From positions 1 through 29,254 of the IMG/VR virus record IMGVR_UViG_3300025168_000442: a DNA stretch of 29,254 nucleotides; one strand, 5' to 3'. Below, one piece after another: positions 7,960 through 14,165 of the stretch (positions are counted from its first letter, which is position 1; the number at the start of each line of letters is the position of its first letter). Made by a program: the position numbers and the translations under genes. Under the pieces are notes generated by a model, which was not told the DNA's origin, did not search any database, and saw only the letters and a list, made by a program, of their open reading frames with translations. Source of the DNA: a virus.

Positions 7960-7987
7960 AAAAAGGCGCTCATACAAGCGCCTTTTT
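7960..7987 (-). terminator. Rho-independent terminator after major capsid gene
   Basis: GGCGCT and AGCGCC form a perfect 6-bp GC-rich stem around a 6-base loop, flanked by A5 and T5 tracts that extend the pairing. The minus strand continues with a T-rich stretch. The symmetric A/T flanks would also terminate plus-strand transcription. It starts 22 bases after the capsid stop codon and is the clearest terminator in the window. Confidence 0.9.
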
Positions 7988-8008
7988 CACCTAAGAAAGA
8001 ATTAGTTT

Positions 8009-8923
8009 TTAACTACCTTGAGATGCGTAAACACATCTTGGATCAGAGAAACCAAAGCTATATCTTTCACGAGCTTTGTATCTCATATTTCCTGTATCGA
8101 AATCGCCTTCCATAGCAGTTGTAATTGGTGTTCTTACAAAATGCTTAAAGCCATTTGGACAATCGGTTTTAATAAAGAATGCATCAGTATCAGTTAAATA
8201 ATGATTTACGCTGTATCCTTGAGGAATATATCCTGATTGATTGAATACGTTGATATCATTATCAGCTGTACCTACTCTACCCGTTGAATTCATTAATCTA
8301 TCAGCTACAAATTGTAAAGCTGAAGGAATAATCATTTTCATTGGTTTCAATGCAATTTTCAAACCTCTTTCATCAATAAAAGCAGCAACATCAATAACTG
8401 CTTGTTCAAGAGAAGTCTCGTTCAAGTCAGCATCTGTAGCACTTCTATTAGAGAAGTTTCCACCTGTTAAAGTTGGGTGAGCAGTAGAAGCTAAAGCAAC
8501 TCCGTCTCCACCAAAATCAGCAGCGTTTGCAGAAAATGCATTGTTAAGAATATTAGCACCCTTAACCTGTTTAGTATTAGCCATCGAACGAGCTAGAGCT
8601 TTTGTATATCTAGCACTGACTCTGTCGTAAAGGTTATCCTCTACAGCTTCTTCAGTGATAGCAAAAGCAAGAGCAATAGTTTCGTTAGTGTATCTCGCAG
8701 TGAAAGATTCTTGTGCAGTATCATAATTGATTGCCGCACCTTCATTTTTCACAGGAGCACCAGCGAACCCGCCTAACATTACTTCTTCTTCAAAAGCTCT
8801 GTCTGAACTTTCTTGGTCGAAGATTTCTGCTGCTTCGTTCTCATAGCGTTTGTATTCTAAGCCAAAGAGAGCATTTAAACCCGGCTCTAATTCTTTGGCT
8901 AACTGGGATCTAGAAATAGCCAT
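8009..8923 (-). CDS. Major capsid protein
   Basis: 304 residues. The N-terminal helix region (LFGLEYKRYENEAAEIFDQ, then RAFEEEVMLGGFAGAPVKNE) leads into ESFTARYTNETIALAFAITE. The late motifs GGDGVALASTAHPTL and NGFKHFVRTPITTAMEGDF belong to a widespread HK97-fold capsid family of marine phages, usually about 300-350 residues. No N-terminal delta domain or head protease is seen nearby, in line with a separate scaffold protein (10029-10961). It lies in the usual place, after scaffold and decoration-like genes, and is followed at once by a strong terminator. Confidence 0.85.
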   Translation of the reverse strand: MAISRSQLAKELEPGLNALFGLEYKRYENEAAEIFDQESSDRAFEEEVMLGGFAGAPVKNEGAAINYDTAQESFTARYTNETIALAFAITEEAVEDNLYDRVSARYTKALARSMANTKQVKGANILNNAFSANAADFGGDGVALASTAHPTLTGGNFSNRSATDADLNETSLEQAVIDVAAFIDERGLKIALKPMKMIIPSALQFVADRLMNSTGRVGTADNDINVFNQSGYIPQGYSVNHYLTDTDAFFIKTDCPNGFKHFVRTPITTAMEGDFDTGNMRYKARERYSFGFSDPRCVYASQGS

Positions 8924-8926
8924 ATA

Positions 8927-9511
8927 TTATATCCCCGCTAAGTTAGTGTAAGCGTGATCGTTAATTCTAACAACCAAGTCTACGTTTGTTTCACCAGCAG
9001 TATTGTTAGGAGCTTGAACTATTCCTGTAACTCTCAACTGCTCATCGGCAGCTCCTAGTCCAGAAAAGTCTAATTCCATAGAACTCATACCGTTAGTTGT
9101 GTTACCATTTGCGTTACCTACCATAGGTGCATTGGCTCCTACCGATGTTTGATCGGCAGCACCGTCCGCTTGAACGATGAATAGTTGATCTGGATCATCA
9201 TAAACTTTAATTTCCGCTGCTACTGCTCCTTGCGTTACAGTTGAAGCTGGCCAATAGTTCTTCCAAATTGGTTTCCCTGTTGAATCAACGTAGTTTACAC
9301 CACCACAAACTCCTACAATTTTTGCAGAGTTTGATTTAGCGTCTACTGCTATTTCAATAGTTCCATCAGCTTTTAGTTGAACGGCTGTACCATTAAAGAT
9401 GTTTGATGTGTAACCAGAAGCAACTTTATAAGTAGAGAAACCAGCTGTTTCATACTTGTTACCAAGCATTTTAACAGGAACTAGTCCTCTAGGCGCATCT
9501 ACATTTGCCAT
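8927..9511 (-). CDS. Capsid decoration/stabilisation-like protein
   Basis: 194 residues, beta-rich. The start (MANVDAPRGLVPVKMLGNKY) and the segment YTSNIFNGTAVQLKADGTIE are recognisable from proteins encoded directly before the major capsid gene in many marine phages. Those are usually assigned as head decoration or stabilising proteins. A strong AAAAGGAG site precedes ATG. The role is inferred from position and family; it has no enzymatic motifs. Confidence 0.6.
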   Translation of the reverse strand: MANVDAPRGLVPVKMLGNKYETAGFSTYKVASGYTSNIFNGTAVQLKADGTIEIAVDAKSNSAKIVGVCGGVNYVDSTGKPIWKNYWPASTVTQGAVAAEIKVYDDPDQLFIVQADGAADQTSVGANAPMVGNANGNTTNGMSSMELDFSGLGAADEQLRVTGIVQAPNNTAGETNVDLVVRINDHAYTNLAGI

Positions 9512-9557
9512 AATTTACTCCTTTTCTAGAAACATCAAAATCCCGACCAATTCAGAA

Positions 9558-10025
9558 TTATTGATTGCCTCCAAATGTTACTTTTGAGCTCCTATTACTT
9601 GACATAGGCATGCTCGGGTGCTCGTCTTTTAGAACCTCATTGTCTATCGCTTCTTGCACCTCTTTAGACTTTTTCTGGAAATATTCATTTCTAGATTTAG
9701 CCATTTCAAGAGGAATTTTAGCTAATAGCAAACCTCCAACTCCTATAACACCTTTGTACTTACCTTCAGAAAGCGAAGGATATTTCATTACATCCTCTGC
9801 TGAAAGTTCATCTTCCCTGACCAGTTCATAACCTTCTCTCAACCTTGATGTAATATTTTTATCATCAGGCTGACCTTGAAGTTCTGCTCTGAGCCAACGA
9901 TACTTGAACCCTTCAGGGGGTACTGGTGCATCTAGTTGTCTCGGTGGGGACCAGACCGTTTTACGAGCTTGTAAGTCCCTAGTTTCAGCGTGTCGAGTAG
10001 TTTTTTTTAGTTTTACGTTTTCCAT
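9558..10025 (-). CDS. Conserved capsid-module protein, unknown function
   Basis: 155 residues, charged and mostly helical. The segment FKYRWLRAELQGQPDDKNI followed by SRLREGYELVREDEL is a conserved signature next to scaffold genes in marine phages. The later KSRNEYFQKKSKEVQEAID is a likely coiled coil. GGAG precedes ATG. Adjacent to scaffold on one side and the decoration-like gene on the other, it may assist capsid assembly. That is inference. Confidence 0.6.
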   Translation of the reverse strand: MENVKLKKTTRHAETRDLQARKTVWSPPRQLDAPVPPEGFKYRWLRAELQGQPDDKNITSRLREGYELVREDELSAEDVMKYPSLSEGKYKGVIGVGGLLLAKIPLEMAKSRNEYFQKKSKEVQEAIDNEVLKDEHPSMPMSSNRSSKVTFGGNQ

Positions 10026-10028
10026 ATT

Positions 10029-10961
10029 TTACTCCTTCACGAATTTTGCGTATTCATCTAATGGCACACCTAGCTTTTTAGCTATGGCTACTTGTGATGG
10101 TGTGAGTTTCACAGTACGGCGTCCAGTTTTATTTCCAACCCGAGAATTAGCACCAGCAACAGTCTGGACGACCTTATTGCTAGTAATATTCGAATTAGAA
10201 TTCGTTTGTCCTATCTTATCAGGAAAATACCCTTTTAGTCTAGTATCAATTTCAGTATAATATTCATCTGACTCAGGATTCATTCCTTCATTTACTAATG
10301 TAGTATGAATTCCCCAAGTAGCATATGTCATTGCTTGATCTTTTCCTTCTCCTTGACCAAACCATTGATTTCGTTGTGCCCATTGAAGAGCTTTTTCACT
10401 TGGTTGTGGAGTTTGTTGAACTTGTTGTTGAACTTGTGCAGGAGCTTCCGGAGTTACCTTTTGCTCTACAGGTTCTGCTTGTTTTTTACTTTTAGCAGAA
10501 ACTACTCTTTGTTTATGAACAGCATTTTCAGCTAATTTAGCTTGAGCTTCCGCAACAGCTTCAAAATCTTGTTTTTGATGTGCTTCAGTTATAGCTCTTT
10601 TTAAGGCTAATTCAGTAGCATCTACTCTTTGAGCAACTTCTTCAATGTAAGTATCATCTAAACTAGTAAATTGTTTTTGTAAGGTGTCATTTTTCTTTTT
10701 AACACTTTCCGCAAATTTTATAGCTGCTTCTTTTTGACGTTCTTCTTCACGCCATTTTTTTGTTAAATCATTTATTCTCTTTTTAACTCCAGAAGAATAC
10801 TCTTCATGCTCAGAATCACTTTGATTCTCTTCTTTTGTTTCAATTGGTTGAATTGTTTCTTCTTCTGTTGAAGTATCATTTATTTCTACGTCAACAGGAT
10901 TACCTGTATCTTCAATAGGTATTGTTTTTTCTTCACTTAATGATGGTTGTGCTTCTGGCAT
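10029..10961 (-). CDS. Scaffolding protein
   Basis: 310 residues. The first 60 are acidic and disordered (DVEINDTSTEEETIQPIETK). A basic/acidic coiled coil runs to about residue 165 (KKRINDLTKKWREEERQKE). A Gln/Pro-rich linker leads to a compact domain with LQWAQRNQWFGQGEGKDQAM and NPESDEYYTEIDTRLKGYFP. The C-terminus is basic (KLTPSQVAIAKKLGVPLDEY). This acidic-coil-basic layout, with a C-terminal capsid-binding segment, is typical of scaffolds, and the gene lies two genes before the major capsid gene. GAGGAGA precedes ATG. Confidence 0.8.
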   Translation of the reverse strand: MPEAQPSLSEEKTIPIEDTGNPVDVEINDTSTEEETIQPIETKEENQSDSEHEEYSSGVKKRINDLTKKWREEERQKEAAIKFAESVKKKNDTLQKQFTSLDDTYIEEVAQRVDATELALKRAITEAHQKQDFEAVAEAQAKLAENAVHKQRVVSAKSKKQAEPVEQKVTPEAPAQVQQQVQQTPQPSEKALQWAQRNQWFGQGEGKDQAMTYATWGIHTTLVNEGMNPESDEYYTEIDTRLKGYFPDKIGQTNSNSNITSNKVVQTVAGANSRVGNKTGRRTVKLTPSQVAIAKKLGVPLDEYAKFVKE

Positions 10962-10976
10962 GACTATCTCCTCATG

Positions 10977-11405
10977 TTAGTTTGTTAGCGGTGATAAAAC
11001 GTATTCAGGATCTTTAACAACTGCCATAACTTCGTCGTCATTAAGTAATCTGAGTTCTCCACCGTCGATTTTAATTCTTGCTCCCGCATATCTGCCGAAT
11101 AATATCCAATCTTTCTCTTTACACCAAGGACCTGTAGGAAATTTTCCATCATCCTTGTAGCATAAATCACCAACTTTCATTACCAATCCTACATTGGTTG
11201 ACCATTGGCTTTCTTCAACAGTTTTATCTGTTAGAATAATTCCACCTTTACTTTTATCTTTTAATTTAAAAGGCATTACCAATAATCTCCAACCACTGGG
11301 ATTAGGTAATTTTGAATGTTCGGGTTTTTTCTCTTTTTCTTTTATCTCTTTATTTTTTTTCTCTAAGGCAAAAACTTTTGTAGGTATCACATTAGTTTTA
11401 GTCAT
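10977..11405 (-). CDS. Phage GroES-like co-chaperonin
   Basis: 142 residues. After a charged N-terminal extension of about 32 residues, positions 33-131 follow the Cpn10 fold: GWRLLVMPFKLKDKSKGGII (first strands and mobile loop about 50-66), VGLVMKVGD (about 72-80), DWILFGRYAGARIKIDGG (about 99-116) and a final DDEVMAVV (123-130). GroES itself is about 97 residues, so the extension and a 10-residue insert before DWILF are extra. In T4 the analogous gp31 replaces host GroES so that GroEL can fold the capsid protein. Here the gene lies next to scaffold and capsid genes, which suggests the same use. It could act with host GroEL, as no GroEL gene is seen here. Confidence 0.8.
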   Translation of the reverse strand: MTKTNVIPTKVFALEKKNKEIKEKEKKPEHSKLPNPSGWRLLVMPFKLKDKSKGGIILTDKTVEESQWSTNVGLVMKVGDLCYKDDGKFPTGPWCKEKDWILFGRYAGARIKIDGGELRLLNDDEVMAVVKDPEYVLSPLTN

Positions 11406-11598
11406 CGTCTAGCTCCTGTTTTTTTAGCAGGTCCGTGAGTTCCTGGCTGATTGCATTCCAAGCATGTAATTTTCCTAATATATACTTATAATCAGGGAAA
11501 TCTTTTACTTCACCTGTTATAACTTGAGTTAGCTGCTCTTGTCTAGTTTTTATTTCTTTTCTTAGCCTTTCAGCTAAAACAATTACTTGATCAGGCAA
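11398..11598 (-). CDS. Small helical protein, TTG start
   Basis: 66 residues beginning at a TTG codon (11598). The TTG follows AAGGAG at 5 bases, so it is the likely start. All helical and charged (VIVLAERLRKEIKTRQEQLT, then KLHAWNAISQELTDLLKKQ), giving a short coiled coil. It overlaps both neighbours by 8 bases, which implies coupled translation with the co-chaperonin gene. Small helical proteins of this type are common in marine phage late operons; function unknown. Confidence 0.6.
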   Translation of the reverse strand: MPDQVIVLAERLRKEIKTRQEQLTQVITGEVKDFPDYKYILGKLHAWNAISQELTDLLKKQELDDD

Positions 11599-11773
11599 TT
11601 TTACTCCTTTTATATTTTTTCATAACTGTATTGTTACTTAATCCTCCATTTTTAAATCTAGGAAAATTATCAGAAACACGAATAGGTTTAATTTTTCCTG
11701 GTTTAATTTTTAATCCTTGTGGATCAGGGCCTCTTAGTGGAGGAGGACCAAATCTTTTTCCGGGTAATTTCAT
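11591..11773 (-). CDS. Small basic Pro/Gly-rich protein
   Basis: 60 residues with many Lys, Arg, Pro and Gly (KRFGPPPLRGPDPQGLKIKP). A FKNGGLSNNT stretch resembles the short x-x-GG motifs seen in other proteins of this genome. No membrane segment. It overlaps the lysozyme stop region on one side (ATGA) and the TTG-start gene on the other. Probably a DNA- or protein-binding virion component; function not known. Confidence 0.55.
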   Translation of the reverse strand: MKLPGKRFGPPPLRGPDPQGLKIKPGKIKPIRVSDNFPRFKNGGLSNNTVMKKYKRSKIA

Positions 11774-12207
11774 ATTTCAATTGTAGCCATTAAATCACTT
11801 AAATGTTTTGCTCTATTAGGGGTTTGTTTATTCCAACGACTATCAAGCATTTCAATACTTGCATTTTTAAATTGTTTCATTTTAACAAAATCAAAAGTTT
11901 TTTTAAATTTAGAGACCCCTCCAGGGCCAAGTTGAAATATCATTTCCGTGTAAATTTCCTTTAACAATTCAGGTGGATCATAACTTAAATCACACATAAA
12001 CATATTTTCACATAATAATTCTGCATGCTCTAAATCAGTTTTAAAAACTTCTTCTAGCTGTTCTTTTGAATATTCTACTCCTTCTTTAAAAGGATCTCCT
12101 TCTATTACTTTATGGCCATAACCGATAGTGGCAAACCCGAGGGTATCTTTGTAAATTTTATTTCTGAAGCCTTCGTTTTGTTTCACTCGATCTGCTAGTG
12201 TACTCAT
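11770..12207 (-). CDS. T4-type lysozyme (GH24 endolysin)
   Basis: 145 residues, close to the 164 of T4 lysozyme. The catalytic triad is intact: Glu12 in RVKQNEGFRNKIYKDT, Asp21 in the same stretch, and Thr27 in GFATIGYGH. The C-terminal half has MIFQLGPGGVSKFKKTF and the conserved SRWNKQTPNRAKHL signature. It cleaves the MurNAc-GlcNAc bond of peptidoglycan at lysis. No signal peptide or SAR segment is present, so it needs a holin. A GTA-type holin candidate lies about 740 bases upstream. ATGA overlap with the next gene. Confidence 0.93.
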   Translation of the reverse strand: MSTLADRVKQNEGFRNKIYKDTLGFATIGYGHKVIEGDPFKEGVEYSKEQLEEVFKTDLEHAELLCENMFMCDLSYDPPELLKEIYTEMIFQLGPGGVSKFKKTFDFVKMKQFKNASIEMLDSRWNKQTPNRAKHLSDLMATIEI

Positions 12208-12208
12208 A

Positions 12209-12487
12209 TTAACAATTCCATTTCCTTAGTGATTTATTAATCCTAGAATTAGGATCTTTTGCTGTTTTAGAACTAGTTCTTCTTTTTTTCATACCTTCCA
12301 TCCTTGCACAGAATGACTTACGTCTTTTAGCAGCTTTTGAACCTTTTTTCAACTTTGATGGTTTTGTTGTAACTGCTGTTTTTAATTTAGAACCAGGATT
12401 AGCCTTTCTATAAGAAGCTACACCTTTTTTATTTAGTCCTCCTGACTCACTTTTGCCTTCTTTTCGTTGCCAAGCAGGACTAGCCAT
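12209..12487 (-). CDS. DUF6321-like basic protein
   Basis: 92 residues. MASPAWQRKEGKSESGGLNK at the start, RRKSFCARMEGMKKRR near residue 55-70 and a C-terminal SLRKWNC match a small conserved phage family (DUF6321 pattern). Strongly basic with three cysteines or near-terminal Cys residues, suggesting nucleic-acid contact. One base from the lysozyme start; 8-base overlap with its upstream neighbour. Function of the family is not known. Confidence 0.65.
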   Translation of the reverse strand: MASPAWQRKEGKSESGGLNKKGVASYRKANPGSKLKTAVTTKPSKLKKGSKAAKRRKSFCARMEGMKKRRTSSKTAKDPNSRINKSLRKWNC

Positions 12488-12692
12488 ATGTAGTCTCTTT
12501 TCTTCTATCTTCCATTACCATTCCGCATCCATTAGCTACTCCTTTTGGATTTTTAGAACTTTTTCTAACTTGAGATAAATTTTTACCGTCTTTAGCTTGT
12601 ATTTTATTTCCGTGTTTTTTAGCAAAGTTTTTTGCGACTTCTGGCTCATTAGCATATAAATATGCTCGTTGCTTTGCCGATTTAAAAGGCAT
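12480..12692 (-). CDS. Small basic conserved phage protein
   Basis: 70 residues. The N-terminus MPFKSAKQRAYLYANEPEVA followed by KNFAKKHGNKIQAKDG is a widespread phage signature (MPFKS-x-x-Q-R-x-Y-L/M-x-A). Highly basic. TAATG-type junction with the gene before and an 8-base overlap with the gene after. These proteins are usually unannotated; virion packaging with DNA is a guess from charge. Confidence 0.65.
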   Translation of the reverse strand: MPFKSAKQRAYLYANEPEVAKNFAKKHGNKIQAKDGKNLSQVRKSSKNPKGVANGCGMVMEDRRKETTYG

Positions 12693-12949
12693 TAGGGTTG
12701 TTTTTTAGCTGTTTTAGCGGCTCTTTTAAAATTAGCTGCTGTTGGAGCACCTTTACTTCCAGGTGTTCTCATTTTTTCACCACTACCTGAGGCAATACGT
12801 TCTTTTTTGGCGTGTATATTTGCATATAAGCCATCTTTAGCTTTTATAACTTTACCTTTGCCATTTTTAAAACCTATTTTTTTAGCTATTTTAGGATTAC
12901 TTTTTTTTAAAGCTTTCATTCCTTCGTTCATTGTTTTCTTTGTTCCCAT
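12692..12949 (-). CDS. DUF5872-like basic protein
   Basis: 85 residues, rich in Lys and Gly. The signature GLYANIHAKKERIASGSGEK followed by MRTPGSKGAPTAANF matches a small conserved family (DUF5872 pattern) found in phages and viruses of marine bacteria. The first 35 residues are a lysine-rich helix. Its stop overlaps the next ATG. Function unknown; with its two neighbours it forms a block of three basic proteins. Confidence 0.65.
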   Translation of the reverse strand: MGTKKTMNEGMKALKKSNPKIAKKIGFKNGKGKVIKAKDGLYANIHAKKERIASGSGEKMRTPGSKGAPTAANFKRAAKTAKKQP

Positions 12950-12950
12950 T

Positions 12951-13349
12951 TTATTTTCCTTTTTTAATTAAACCCATTGCACCTTTTCCAGCCTTAATGC
13001 CGAAGCTTGCTGAGCAGGCTATATATAATAAATGTTTATAATAATCCGGAAGTGACTGCAATGCGACAAAGCCAGCTTCTATATGCTGTGTCATTCCAGG
13101 AAAAAATACTAATGTTGCTGGAGCTAGTAAACAAATTAAAATTAGTTCGTCTTTCCACGAACCTTTCATCTGATCTACTGCTGTTGTTTCCCATTTTACT
13201 TTTCCAGCAATCTGATCTTGTTTTAATTTAGTTGCTGCTTTAACTTCTGTTACTTTAAGTTCAGCTTTTGCCTTTTTTGTTTCGACGAAGCCACGGACCG
13301 TATCCGCAGCAACGCCGAGTAAAGGTTTTGCTAAGAGTTGCCAGACCAT
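12951..13349 (-). CDS. Holin, GTA three-TM type
   Basis: 132 residues. Amphipathic N-terminal half (residues 20-60, Lys/Ala-rich helix), then GSWKDELILICLLAPATLVF at about 63-82, a middle helix near 88-100 and HLLYIACSASFGIKAGKG at about 106-123. The W-K-D-E before the first membrane helix and the A-S-F-G-I-K in the last are the pattern of holins first described with gene transfer agents. It would form inner-membrane pores that release the lysozyme at 11770-12207. Only three small genes lie between the two. Confidence 0.75.
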   Translation of the reverse strand: MVWQLLAKPLLGVAADTVRGFVETKKAKAELKVTEVKAATKLKQDQIAGKVKWETTAVDQMKGSWKDELILICLLAPATLVFFPGMTQHIEAGFVALQSLPDYYKHLLYIACSASFGIKAGKGAMGLIKKGK

Positions 13350-13352
13350 AGT

Positions 13353-13487
13353 CTAGGCAGCTCCACCTGTCATCCAACTGATGACCCAAAGAACTATAAC
13401 AGCGACAATAGCCGCCTTAATCCAGTCCTTCATTTTCCAGTCCGACCATTCTTTGATATGGCCCCATAGGTCTTTTAATAAATTCAT
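13353..13487 (-). CDS. 44-residue membrane protein with strong RBS
   Basis: ATG at 13487 is preceded by a perfect AAGGAGGT at 4 bases. The frame runs 44 codons to TAG at 13353, three bases before the holin start. Tryptophan-rich amphipathic start (NLLKDLWGHIKEWSDWKM) and one membrane helix (WIKAAIVAVIVLWVISWM) ending in TGGAA. Its place directly before the holin suggests a holin partner, antiholin or lysis-timing peptide; that is inference. Codon use and ribosome site make it a convincing gene despite its size. Confidence 0.75.
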   Translation of the reverse strand: MNLLKDLWGHIKEWSDWKMKDWIKAAIVAVIVLWVISWMTGGAA

Positions 13488-13500
13488 ATAACCTCCTTAG

Positions 13501-13644
13501 TTAATGAATAGTCAAATCGAAGTCCGCTTCGAATTCAACAGTATTTTCTAGCTCATGTTCACAATTATTGCAATCACAACTAGAACAACTGCCTCCGTTG
13601 GTATGATGACAAGCATGTCCGCAATGTCCGCACAAATTATCCAA
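13501..13644 (-). CDS. Cys/His-rich 47-residue protein, TTG start
   Basis: Frame from TTG at 13644 to TAA at 13501. Seven cysteines and several histidines lie within 30 residues (NLCGHCGHACHHTNGGSC, then SSCDCNNCEHE), followed by an acidic tail (NTVEFEADFDLTIH). This is a likely metal-binding peptide. There is no ATG and no clear ribosome site. The TTG overlaps the stop of the previous gene next to a run of six T, so it may be reached by re-initiation, by a +1 frameshift on TTT-TTT, or the T run may hold a sequencing error. The ordered CxxC pattern argues that it is really translated. Confidence 0.5.
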   Translation of the reverse strand: MDNLCGHCGHACHHTNGGSCSSCDCNNCEHELENTVEFEADFDLTIH

Positions 13645-13921
13645 AAAACTTAACGCCTTTGGTTGCTGCCCCTACTCCACGCATAGTTTTAGTTGGTTTT
13701 TTAACATTTTTATCTACATCCATGCCTTCTACTGAAGGTCCTGGTTTAAGTTTAAATTCACCACCATCTTCGTAGCCCATTGGAGACATTGGAGTCATTC
13801 CACCGCCCATGTAGTTCATTTTAGGCATTCCACCGCCCATGTAGCCCATTCCGCCCATTTGCATCATGCCACCACCCATGTACTTCTTTTTTTTCTTATC
13901 TTTTTTTTTATCTTTTTTCAT
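13637..13921 (-). CDS. Met/Gly-repeat basic protein
   Basis: 94 residues. It opens with a lysine tract (residues 2-13), then three copies of YMGGGM at about 14, 27 and 37 separated by Met/Gly/Pro-rich spacers, then YEDGGEFKLKPGPSVEGMD and a C-terminal RGVGAATKGVKFFG. The final motif (RG-x-G-A-A-x-K/R-G) is recognisable in small proteins of marine phages, so this frame's ending looks genuine. AAGGAA precedes ATG. Likely a small virion or DNA-associated protein; function unknown. Confidence 0.65.
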   Translation of the reverse strand: MKKDKKKDKKKKKYMGGGMMQMGGMGYMGGGMPKMNYMGGGMTPMSPMGYEDGGEFKLKPGPSVEGMDVDKNVKKPTKTMRGVGAATKGVKFFG

Positions 13922-13928
13922 ATTTTCC

Positions 13929-14165
13929 TTAATGTAACGTTGGTTTTATCAAATTAATTTGAAAAACATCCTCAAGTTGATTTTCAAAAACAGTTTCTGC
14001 TATTGGTCCCTCTAAAGCATGATCTATATAGATTGCTTTAACAACTGATAACATAGCTGCCGCCATAATTAACTTATCTTCACTTGTTTTTGCGTATTGC
14101 TCCACATGTGATGCAAAATCATTTATGCCTCGACTTAATTTATCATCATTTTCAGGATATGACAT
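13929..14165 (-). CDS. Hypothetical helical protein
   Basis: 78 residues with acidic N-terminus (SYPENDDKLSRGINDFASHV) and a helical centre (EDKLIMAAAMLSVVKAIYID). ATG overlaps the portal stop in TAATG, so it is expressed with the portal. The Ala/Met-rich helix at about 33-45 is too short and charged at its ends to be a clear membrane helix. No family recognised. Confidence 0.6.
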   Translation of the reverse strand: MSYPENDDKLSRGINDFASHVEQYAKTSEDKLIMAAAMLSVVKAIYIDHALEGPIAETVFENQLEDVFQINLIKPTLH

